Shown here in pieces: positions 1 to 9,455 of a stretch of 64,000 bases of DNA; position 1 is the first letter of the stretch; each line of letters begins with the position of its first letter. Source of the stretch: Parietaria judaica (taxonomy: Eukaryota; Streptophyta; Magnoliopsida; Rosales; Urticaceae); the NCBI GenBank assembly GCA_954871525.1, contig OX940868.1:12328056-12392055 (forward strand). Direction: 5' to 3'. The position numbers and the translations under genes were made by a program. The notes under the pieces are model-generated. The model did not search any database and was not told the DNA's origin. It saw only the letters and a program-made list of their open reading frames with translations.

Positions 1-122
1 AACTGTTTAATTGCTCCTTTTACTATACATGCCGAAACAATGGAGACTATAAGCAGGAAGAAGCCATGAAACTCAAGATGGATAGCGCTAGATCAGCATA
101 ATATGGTTATTATAGTCTGGTG

Positions 123-203
123 CTATCCCTCCTGAGCTTCACAGATTCTTTGCTTCTTCTTCGAACAGAGCAAGAACAAGAAGATGACGAAGAAGAAGAC
201 CAT
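123..203 (-). CDS. possible 5' end of a gene running out of the window to the left
   Basis: On the minus strand an ATG at 203-201 opens a 26-codon frame starting MVFFFVIFLFLLC, which looks like a signal peptide or membrane anchor, followed by a basic patch (KKKQR). A TATA box (TATAAATA, 269-276 minus) lies about 66 bases upstream of the ATG, a normal plant spacing. The frame stops at 123-125, so a real gene would need a splice donor before that, for example GTGAAG near 165. I could not follow a convincing second exon to the window edge. It could equally be chance. Confidence 0.2.
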   Translation of the reverse strand: MVFFFVIFLFLLCSKKKQRICEAQEG

Positions 204-1526
204 CACTGTGTTAGAGAGAAGAGAAGAGAAGATAAACCATGTTTATTTTGGGTGTTCAGTTGCGCAAGTATTTATAGAGGAAAAACAAATGAACAGAGCT
301 TATCCCATTGCCAGGAGGAGCCATGGAATAATAGAATAATTAATAAAGAAATAAACATTGACTATAGGAAATACTCGTAGTGTTTTGACCCCAAATGTGA
401 CACTTTTGTGAGTTGTATTATTATTAAGAGAGTATTTTATTTAATAAATGAATGAATGAATGGATGGACACAATTTCCAAATCTTGATTTGGTGTTGACA
501 AATGCATGTGATGTCGAGCTGATATCTTTATCAATTCCTCTGCCGACTACGAATTTGTATTCCCTAATTTCCACTTTTAATACGTATGTATAATGCAACA
601 TTAATCAATCCTATCAAGCACAAACTAATTATAAATAAAAAATGTTTTGAAACTACTGATAAATTAGAAAATATATAAATAAATATAAAGCCCATAGTGT
701 CATATATTAATTATTTTGAAACTATAAAATATAATTATAGTATAAATGTTTTTTTTTTCTGAAACCTTATATCAAGTTTGAATTTATCTTTCATTTTTCT
801 CATTTCATAAAATTCGAATTTTTTAAAATTCTCTTGAAAAATTCATTGTTTTTAGTAGCTTAATATAACTTATTCAGTTCATGTGATTGAAATTAAATTT
901 TACAAAATTTAAGAACCCTCTTAAATTTAATAAATATTAATTAATAACAAATCCAAATGTGATAAACCTCTAAATGTGATAACAAATCCAGTAAACAGTA
1001 TTAGATTTATTTTTTAATAAAACCATAACTATAAATCCGATACTGATTTTTAAATTTTTTTATATTCTTATTTTTAAAATTGATCAATCAAAACCGTCGG
1101 ATTAAAAATATCAAAGTTCGGATAGAACAAAAAAAAAAAAAAAATTCAAAAAAAAAAATCTTTTTAAATTTTACCCAAAAATTCAAATTTTCAGGTACTG
1201 CATTACAACATTACTAGAAAAATAGTTATCTATTACTATAAATATCTGATAAATTATTATGCAATTGATCACACCATGAAAACTAGGATACTATATTATG
1301 TTAATGAATATATGAAAATTAGATATTTATATAAGATAATATTATTATTAACCTAGAAAAATGCACCGTCACAGTAAAAAAAAAAGTTTAATTAATTGTA
1401 AAATTTACCCTCTCAAGTCAATAATGACTTTTCAGGGATGATAGTGATTTGTGGGCACCCTAACATACTGAAATCTGTCGTTTGCATGTTCAGAACGGTA
1501 AAGAGCATTAAAATCACATTGCCATT
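204..1526. other. AT-rich intergenic DNA, no gene seen
   Basis: Apart from the possible minus-strand TATA box at 269-276 and a short AATG repeat near 446-465, this stretch is AT-rich with homopolymer A/T runs and no frame resembling a protein. Nothing functional can be supported. Confidence 0.6.
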
Positions 1527-1534
1527 GTAATGAT

Positions 1535-2253
1535 TAGAGCTGCACAACACTAAGTCGCGATCAATCGCGACTTAATCGGCAAAAGTCGCCAAGTTGCGCA
1601 TCGCGACGCATCGCGGGGAAGGAGATCGCGACGCATCGCGGCGCATCGCGATTTCAAAGGGTGTTCAAATGCTTTGTTTGCGGCAAAAGTTCTAATATAT
1701 TTCCAATGTTTAATTTTATTAGTTTTTACCCGAATTTAATTATTTAAAAATATTATTTAAGTATGTTATTTAATTTAAAATTAATAAATATGATAAAACA
1801 AATAAATAAATATGATAAAACAAGATATTAAAAAAAAAAGTTGTGAGGAAATGAGGGAGGAAGGGGTGGTATTTATAGGGTTTGATGAGAGAGTTGGGTG
1901 GGTGAATAATTATTGTGGTGGGTGAATAATTATGAGGAGATAGTGGGTAAAAAAAAAAATTGAAATTTTAGGGTTGAATTCGAATAAAGTAGGTAAAAAT
2001 TGTGGTTGGGTAATAAATTTCGGGTGAAAAACATGTTATTATTGCCACAAACAAAAACACCACACGTATCGATGACGTGGCATCATCTTGGCCGTTGGAT
2101 AGGAATCTCGGATCACCCCCTCACGCGTCGCGACGCATACCTGGAATCGCGACGAATCGCGACTTTTGCCGCAAAATCGCGATGCATCGCGATCCCAGGA
2201 ATTGAGTCGCGACGCATCGCATCGCCACTGGCGATTCCTTTTGTGCAGCTCTA
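1535..2253. mobile_element. non-autonomous hAT-like element with 8-bp target duplication
   Basis: The element begins TAGAGCTGCACAA and ends with its exact inverse TTGTGCAGCTCTA (13-bp terminal inverted repeats). It is flanked by a perfect 8-bp direct repeat GTAATGAT (1527-1534 and 2254-2261), the duplication size of hAT transposons. Both subterminal regions (about 1552-1655 and 2125-2235) are packed with variants of TCGCGACGCATCGCG in both orientations. In hAT elements such arrays are the usual transposase-binding regions, which is an inference here. The 719-bp body encodes no transposase. Confidence 0.88.
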
Positions 2254-2261
2254 GTAATGAT

Positions 2262-2870
2262 ACACCCCTTTTATGACTCTGAAATTACTGTCGTTTCACA
2301 TTTATGCTCACTTATGAAATATATGCAATTTTAGATGGGACCTTCAAATCTTACTTACAACGATTGACAATTATTTGACTCTTAATTAATGCCTAAATGA
2401 TCGGACTTAATATGTCATATATATGAAGGTTATTACTCTTTAATTTGTTGGATTTTCTAACTAAGTAAAGGGAGTTTTGAAGCGGAAATAAAGGATGAAA
2501 TTAAATTTTGGTGAAGCAGGGCCCACATATAGTGGTATTTAAATGCATGAATTTCAGGACATTATGAAAATGAAAAGCCATCGAAGTTTGGATTGAGTGA
2601 TAGCGAACTTCGTGTAAACTACGGAATTGACATTCACAAAAAACATTGCTTTGCCTGCAATTAAGCCTCTCCACTTTGTTATGATAAAAAAGAAATTAAG
2701 GAAATCCACATAATTTAGAGAGCCCAAGGATACTGCAGAGACATCTCCCGTTCATTTTGGGGATTTTCATCATTAAGGATTTGAAAAATAAATACTATGC
2801 AATTATATTAAAAAAATTTAAACAAAAAATAATAATAATGTACTTAAGTTCTATTTATCAAGTCGAATTT
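2262..2870. other. intergenic, no gene seen
   Basis: AT-rich sequence without a plausible coding frame, RNA gene or bounded repeat. Confidence 0.5.
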
Positions 2871-2879
2871 ATCAAGTTG

Positions 2880-3661
2880 CCCACGTGCCCCCAAGGTGAC
2901 AGACGCGCGCCATGAACGCCACGGAGCCAGCACGCGTGCCACGGCGTTCGGGGGTCAACAAATAATATTTTATTGGTAGGCCCCCCAATGTGTTTTTTTA
3001 ATTACATATAGGCTCTTGGTCACTCGTAGAAATAGGAGCTAGATTCATTCAAACGCTCTCTACGGCTATATAATTCTCGTTATCCAGCCTTCCCACTAGG
3101 TTCTCTCTGGCAGAGTGTTCCCAAAATGTATTTCGGGTGTTTGTTTTTTTCCCCAGAGTCGGAGACAGAGGAGACCCCCTAGAGTAGAAGCGCTAGAGAT
3201 ATTATCGGTACGCCAATAGCGGAGAAACCACGACCTAATTGACGACATGCCCTAAAGAAGTCCTGGTTCACAATAGTCATTGGCCTATTCCCCTAGTCTT
3301 ATCCGACAAGACAGATATATTCAGACTTTGAGGCAATATACTGGAGGACCCGATTCCGGGCTGACGATTAGTGGAGGATCCGATCTACCGGATTCGCCAG
3401 AGCCCGATCACCGACCTGCCCTATGGAGATTCCATTTCTCTGCGGTCACCAGACCTGTAACTCGAGCCTTGTCATTTTAAGATTGTGCGGTAACAAGTAT
3501 CATAGGACCCGGTTCTTGCCCAACAGTTAGCGGATGGTCCGACCGGCTTGGATCCATGAATCTACGCTTCAAGCCCAAGAGAAGTCTACAAATGACATTG
3601 AGCCTGGCCCAATTCATACAAATGGACCTCTATAGTGTTTGATCTAATTTTTCAGCATCGA
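2880..3661 (+). mobile_element. degraded LTR fragment of the same family as the solo LTRs
   Basis: The 3' part (about 3590-3661) matches the 3' ends of the LTRs at 3734-5453 and 62505-63981: a 'gacattgagcctggccca' block followed by 'agtgtttgatc' and 'tttcagcatc'. A block near 3021-3053 ('taggagctagattcattcaa') aligns with the region just after the TATA box of the right-hand LTR. The 5' half typical of this LTR is missing and I found no target duplication, so this is an old truncated copy. Confidence 0.5.
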
Positions 3662-3733
3662 GTATACGATTTGTAGGCATTTCATCCTTGTCACACTCTT
3701 GTGATATATAAAAACATATATATATATATATAT

Positions 3734-5452
3734 TGTTATGGGTGATTCTCGGAATTGATTTTACAAAATGAATTAATTAAACAGAAATTATTGAACTAAT
3801 TTCCTTTAATTAATTATACGATTTGATTAATCTTTTAATTAAAGATTACTAATCAAACCGATCAATTTCAAACCCAAAGTTCCCTCCGGATGCCCATTTT
3901 TGAAAAACAAAGTGTCCCGGTGTTCACAAAAATATGAAAAAACCCCAAAAACGACGTAAGATTTGTGAAAAACGGACCCGAGACGCGCCCGGGAGCTAAA
4001 ACGACCGATGGGACACCCGTGGGACCCACGGGGGCGGCAGCCGTCAGGCCCATGCCACGTGGCGGCATCCTGCGCCGCCTCTCCGTCGCGGGCCCCACCC
4101 GGGGGCTGCCTCTCTCGGATCGCGCCAAATGGCGCGATCCCCTGCCTCGCGTGTCCCCTCACGGGACACGCCCCACTTGCGGGCTCCCCGCCCCACGCAG
4201 GGACACGCGTAGGGCCCTGATGGGCCGATCCTTGCGCGGGGAGCCGCGCCCTCGCAAGTGGCGAGAGGCCTGCCTTGGGCACGCCACGTGGAGGGTGGGG
4301 ATAGCCCCCTCCCTTCGATCAGCCCTCATGCGGGCCCCCCTCGGGGGCTTGATGGCCGTCCGATCCCGCACGGACGGCCAGGATCAGACCACCTTTTCCC
4401 GGGGACTAAAGTACAATTAAAATATTGTTCGGGACCCCCCCGAAACAATATGTTACTACATTTAGACCCCTGGGCCCTACTATAAATAGAGGCTGAATTC
4501 AGTTAAAACGGTAACTCATTCGAACTCACTCGACTCGAGTTCTCTCTCTCTCTCTACCCCCAATATACTCGCCTCCCCTCGAATATTATACTAATGTTGA
4601 GCGTCGGAGGTGAATCAGGGGGTAGCCCCTCATGTTTCCCTTGACCTCGGGTGTTACCTTTTTCAGGCCTAGAAAGTGAGGAAGTTCATAAAAGCGGAAG
4701 CCCTGGGGGAGTTTTCATAAGCCCTGTGTCCAGCCTATCTCCAGTCTATTACGCGGCTGTCGGGATAGTCTGGGGACAAGTGACGGGGCCCACTATTTAG
4801 GATGTAGGGTCAGGTCTGAGGAAATTCCACTAAGATCCGGACGACTGAGGGATCACCCTGAGAGAAGCCTCTGGAAAAGATCCTAGAAGGATCCAAGGCC
4901 CCACCTCCCTTGTCTTTTAAGCTCTGTACGGCACAGACTCTGTCCCTTAGTCTTCCACGACTCTGCGGACAGTCCTGTCATCCCAGACCTAAAGCAAGTC
5001 CAGTCAGGTGGCGAGTCTAATCCCCCTGGATCCATTTCTTGGACGAATGCACTCCCCCGCTCGCTGGTACCCCCGATCCGCGTGGACTCCAGACCTGTAA
5101 AAAACCCGGCCTGGTCCCTTCTAGGCTCTGCGGTAACAGGTAGTGAGCCACCCCGATCGCCCGGACCCCGAGCGGCCACGAGACCTTCAATCCAAAAAAT
5201 GCCAGAGACGCCGACCCAGAGTCCCCGAATCGGTCAACCAAAACCTCACCTTGATATCAACGGTGACCACCCCGAAGTCAACAGGATCAGAGGGAACGAT
5301 AATTGACAACAAACTATGTCATCCTCGCAACAAAGCCATCCAAGGCCCGTCAAGAATCAACGGAAGCCCGCCACGTCATCAACGACTATTGGGCCAGGCC
5401 CAAAACTCACAACTTGGGCCTCAACAGTGTTTGATCAAAAAACGGCATCAAC

Positions 5453-5453
<1 letters not shown>
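3734..5453 (+). mobile_element. solo LTR of a retrotransposon, inserted in a TA microsatellite
   Basis: The unit starts TGTTATGGG and ends GCATCAACA (TG...CA termini). It aligns along its length with the LTR at 62505-63981: an AT-rich 5' end, a 'aacaaagtgtcc' block near 3909, a GC-rich centre, a TATA box (TATAAATA, 4481-4488), then a 26-bp block (4591-4616) identical to 63455-63480 that contains TGAGCGTCGGAGGTGAATC. TATAT lies on both sides, but because both flanks are TA repeats (about 3712-3733 and 5454-5503) this target duplication is not informative. No internal domain, primer-binding site or second LTR is present. Frames inside it are chance. Confidence 0.78.
4481..4488 (+). promoter_or_regulatory. 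TATA box of the solo LTR
   Basis: TATAAATA, placed about 110 bases before the conserved TGAGCGTCGGAGG block, the same layout as at 63345 in the sister LTR. It probably marks the retrotransposon promoter. Whether it is active is unknown. Confidence 0.5.

Positions 5454-5503
<50 letters not shown>
5454..5503. repeat. (TA)n microsatellite
   Basis: About 50 bases of alternating TA with one interruption, directly 3' of the solo LTR. A matching TA tract sits on its 5' side (about 3712-3733), so both are probably halves of the original insertion target. Confidence 0.9.
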
Positions 5504-5506
<3 letters not shown>

Positions 5507-5916
5507 AAAATGAGAATTCAAGAATTAACTAAAATGAGAATACATACTAACTTTTTAAGTAATATTATAAAAACAAGAAAGAAAAATATAGTATAAGATT
5601 GTAAGAACATCATAAACCGCTAGTTATATCAAAAAGGATCATTAAACGAAATTCAATTAAATAAAAGCTTCTCAATGCCAATTGTTGACGCAATTATTCC
5701 TTAAAATCGAACCTCTAAGGGTTAGGAGAATGTGTATCTGAGTAGAATGGCTTATGGAGACCGAAAGTGATGCCATACATCAGGGACTCGCCTTCATGGA
5801 AGCATGGGACCGACGTACCGTGATTGCCTTTTTCGATTCTAACAAATTTTCAATTTTTTTTTTTTTTGAATACACTAACTTACTCTTTATTTGTTTTATA
5901 TACTTTCCTTTAAAAC
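5504..5916. other. intergenic, no gene seen
   Basis: AT-rich sequence with poly-A and poly-T tracts between the TA repeat and the SINE; no supportable coding or RNA feature. Confidence 0.5.
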
Positions 5917-5925
5917 AATAGGTGT

Positions 5926-6069
5926 TTTTTTTTTCTTTCTCTTTTTTTATGTTATATATATACGAGTATCTTTGGATTTCACTCTTACTTTCATGGTGAC
6001 TCGAACTCAAGATCTCTAATGTCCTAAGCGATGTACTTGTTACCACTAGACCAAGCACATCTTGTCAAT
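5926..6069 (-). mobile_element. tRNA-derived SINE
   Basis: Read on the minus strand the element carries an RNA polymerase III A box (TGGTCTAGTGG, 6043-6053) and, 34 bases further on, a B box (GAGTTCGAGTC, 5998-6008), the tRNA-like head of plant SINEs. It ends in an A-rich tail (5926-5940 read in reverse). A perfect 9-bp direct repeat AATAGGTGT flanks it (5917-5925 and 6070-6078), the signature of target-primed reverse transcription. At 144 bp it is in the usual size range. There is no CCA-ready cloverleaf, so it is not a functional tRNA gene. Confidence 0.82.
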
Positions 6070-6073
6070 AATA

Positions 6074-6432
6074 GGTGTGTTTGGTTCAACTTAAAATATC
6101 ATGTTTTGTTTTTAAATTAAGCTAAACTGCTTTTCGGATGTTTGGTAAAATTATCTTTACAAAAAAAACCAAAAGCGATTTTAGATTTTTGTACATGAGT
6201 GGTAAAAGCTAGGATTCGTAGCTTTTGGTTTTTTCTAAAAATAAAAATACAATTTTTTAGTCTATTTGAGTCCTAAATAATTTTCTTGCAAAATGTTTAA
6301 TCAGTTTTTGTCAGCAACAACTGTTTTATGAATAGTTTACAAAAGACGTATCAGTTTTTGTTTTTTGTTTTTATTTCTTAAACTGAAACTAAAAATAATT
6401 ATTTTTTAAATTAAACTATGCCAAACGAGCCC
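6074..6432. mobile_element. MITE-like element with imperfect inverted ends
   Basis: The left end (GGTGTGTTTGGTTCAAC) and the inverse of the right end (GGGCTCGTTTGGCATAG) match loosely around GTTTGG, a common plant MITE terminus. AATA borders both sides but is too short to fix the superfamily. The left border overlaps the SINE target duplication, so the boundaries are tentative. Confidence 0.4.
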
Positions 6433-7740
6433 AATATCTATTCCACCTTTTATTTTGCTTCTTTTTTGGTTTCTATGGTCTGATTATATGTATTACGTTG
6501 GACATGAATTATTTGGGAGTTTTATTTTGAATAAGAATTTGACCCATTGGATAAGAGTGTTTCGTCGTTTTTATTATTTCCGAATCTATATCAGAAAGTA
6601 AAGAACACATACAAATTTTACGTGGTGATTTAGCTCGTAACAAAAACTTACAAAGTTTTTTAAAATATTTTACGAAAAGTCAGGGTGAAAACTCGTATGG
6701 AGTATGCATATGCACATCATTATTGGGCCAAAGCCTGTAAAACTCTTGTGTCTTGATGACTCGCCTTAGATAATTTTGTTCAGATGCGTATTTTCTTCAC
6801 ACTCTAAACAGGTTCGACTTTGGTGAAAATCGAATGATGCAACAGTGCTCCAACTTTCCTTATGGAATCGCGGGACCAGAATATCCAGATATAGCACGGA
6901 ATATTGATCACACAAATCCGGAAGGTTACCGAAGACTTTTGGCACATTTTCGGCTTTATTTTGCATTAGTTGTCATTTCATTCTATTATCATAATTAACA
7001 TTGATTTGTGCTTAATATTTGAGATTATTTCCTTGCACATTTTATTGCTTTTGAAAAGATGATAAGCATTATGCATGGTTTTGTGATCGACATTGTTAAT
7101 GAAATAAAGAAGTAGTCGAATTTGTGCTTGCAAATATTCGCGATTTTCCTTCTTCTATTATGTCCTACATCATTGAGTCAACAAGTAGAGTCAGGACTAA
7201 TCGAAGTAATTAATTTATAGTATGAATTAAAAGAGTACCTACTCCGTTTGTATTTCCACGGTTTAATTTTAATATGATTTAACAAAGATATATCTCAGTG
7301 TCTAAAAAAATGTATTAGACAATAAATTTTCTATGTATTGTATGAAATAGGATATATTGCTCGTTGAAGGTTTTGTAAAAGCGAAAGCCACTTTTCATGC
7401 TGATATCGATTTTTTCGCAGTGGTGTATGGTTTGTGGTTTTCGTCTCTATGATATGTGCATATAGGCTTCTCATTTAAAAACGTTCATCATGTCATTTTT
7501 GGACGACAATATTGCAATCAAGGAACACCAACAAAAAGTCAAGTTAATTGACGATATTTTGAGCATCATGTAATATTTTTAAGAAACGCAGTAGGCGAAT
7601 AAACAACAAAAGCGACAAGTAAGGCATAAAAGTGATGAGCGGACTGCAAAAAATTTCGAAGAAGTTATAGTATTTTTAATGAAGAATTTTTTTTTGAAGT
7701 TAAAAAAATTAAGTACTAACCCAAAACAACATAAAAAAAT
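6433..7740. other. intergenic, no gene seen
   Basis: AT-rich; the longest frame (minus, about 6766-6966) has no family resemblance. Nothing else supportable. Confidence 0.5.
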
Positions 7741-8900
7741 CCAAAAGCCCACGAGGCTCGGCCCTCAAAAAATCAACTCTAGGCTGGCCCAAGGGCCCAG
7801 CATCGCCTCTAGAAATTGCCTCTAAATGTCAAGTATGACCCCGGCTCAATAAGTTGACCAAAAAACTCAACTCTGACTCTAGTTCGGGAACTCAATTAAA
7901 AAATTTATTTATGACCCCGGCTCAAAAAGTCAACTCTAAAAGTAAATCTATCCCCGGCTCAAGATGTCAACTCCGACCCTTGCTCGGAAACTCAACTCGA
8001 AAAGTCAATTTCAACCCCAAAATTAAAAAAACAAATAAATTCAACCAACTAACTCAAGAGCATCAAGAGGCCCAAGCCTCATTCCCGATACGGAAGAGTC
8101 GAAAGACGACCAAAGCCCCACACGAAAGATCCTAAACAGGAACACCGGCCTCGGGGAAAACTCCAAAAGGCAGAAGAAAATTCGACCTTGGAATAAGGCC
8201 ACGGAAACGTAAACACAAGAAAGGATGATTCCCTAAAAGTCTAACAAAGAGGCATTTTGTGCCCCAGGGCATGGCACGGTGCCTGGCCCATTCTATCGTG
8301 TCAACAGAGCGCGACAGAGACCTTTTGCCACGCAACATATTCATCCTGCCGTACGGCAAGGCCCAGTCCAGGAATTATGCTCTTATATCCCTTAAATGAC
8401 GAAAATGCTACTAAAGGCATGCTCCTTGATCTAAATACGTATAAAAGTTACTCACAAGTATAGGTAAGTTTTCTTCAGCCCAAAAAAGTACTATATGCAT
8501 TGCCAAAGCTATGCTTAACTTTCTTGACTTTAGCGAACATTCGTCGATCGCCTCGAGCATTCTTTGTTATTTTCCTATCACTTTTCTTCTTCTTTTAAGT
8601 ACAAAGACTGGGGTACGACCGATCCCTCGAGAAGCCTCTGGACTGGAAATGGAGCCTTTACGTTCGGATCACTAGACTGAGGTCAGATAACGGCACGATC
8701 CTCGAAGCCAGGTCGAGTTCAATGCTCTTTTCGCGCCTCTCAAAGGTCACTAAACACCCACCCCGGAACGGAGAACTAGAGAGGCACTTCGGAATCATAT
8801 TCCAAGTGCGGGAAAGCTAGGAATCGATAAATCTTTCATTTTTTACCAACACGCGCTAGGTGTGGCCCCGAGATTGGACAGGTGGCCCGGTTTATTTGTC
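7741..8900. mobile_element. probable decayed LTR-retrotransposon remnant
   Basis: This stretch is much richer in GC than its surroundings. It has phrases typical of plant gypsy-type LTRs ('ggcccaagggcccagc', a TATA-like TATAAAAG near 8441, 'cctcgagaagcctctgg'), but no matching second LTR or target duplication was found and there is no pol coding. The frames here (for example plus 7854-8135) are low-complexity serine/lysine/asparagine products of a repeated 'ccccggctcaaaaagtcaactc' phrase, not a gene. Confidence 0.4.
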
Positions 8901-9292
8901 ATCCCATTTTTGCGGATAGAAGTATTTAAAAAATACTAGTGAAATATATCAATTTTAATAAAAAGGTTTATTTTAAAATATTATATAGCTTTAGAGTTTA
9001 ATGAATTATTATGAAGTTCATGTTGTTTTATGCACTTTTAAACAATTTTATGAGTTTGCGGGTTACTTTCGATCTATATGCAGTTTTTAATAAACAAAAC
9101 TTAGATGTCGGTTTTAAACCGCATACCGCGGTCTACCCGCAACATGCCCTGGTTTTGTAAACATTGAGTATAACAAAAATTATACTTTGCAAATATTTTG
9201 CAAACTAAAAATAATAATAATAATAAAAGAAATGCAAAACTCCAAGAATATTCACAAAAACAAAAAGAAGGCCCAGAGAAGATCTGAATTCC

Positions 9293-9300
9293 TATATATT
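9293..9300 (+). promoter_or_regulatory. probable TATA box of the MATE gene
   Basis: TATATATT lies about 160 bases upstream of the start codon and is followed by a pyrimidine-rich leader with a (CT)n tract at about 9332-9351, a common arrangement in plant 5' leaders. No experimental start is visible. Confidence 0.4.
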
Positions 9301-9455
9301 CAGCCCAATAAGACGCCAAACAAACAACAGATTCTCTCTCTCTCTCTCTCTTTTCCGCAGATATTATTATTTTCGATAGCGCGAACTCCAACCGTTAAAT
9401 TCATTCTACTTCGCGGCTCGTCCCATGCTTCCCCTATCTCTCTCCACCTTCATCA

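Noticed and set aside
3839..4485. Overlapping Pro/Arg/Gly-rich frames in the GC-rich stretch
   Set aside because: They lie in the middle of a solo LTR on both strands, overlap each other and resemble no protein.
5998..6069. A tRNA gene
   Set aside because: A and B boxes are present but there is no complete cloverleaf; the A-rich tail and target duplication show a SINE.
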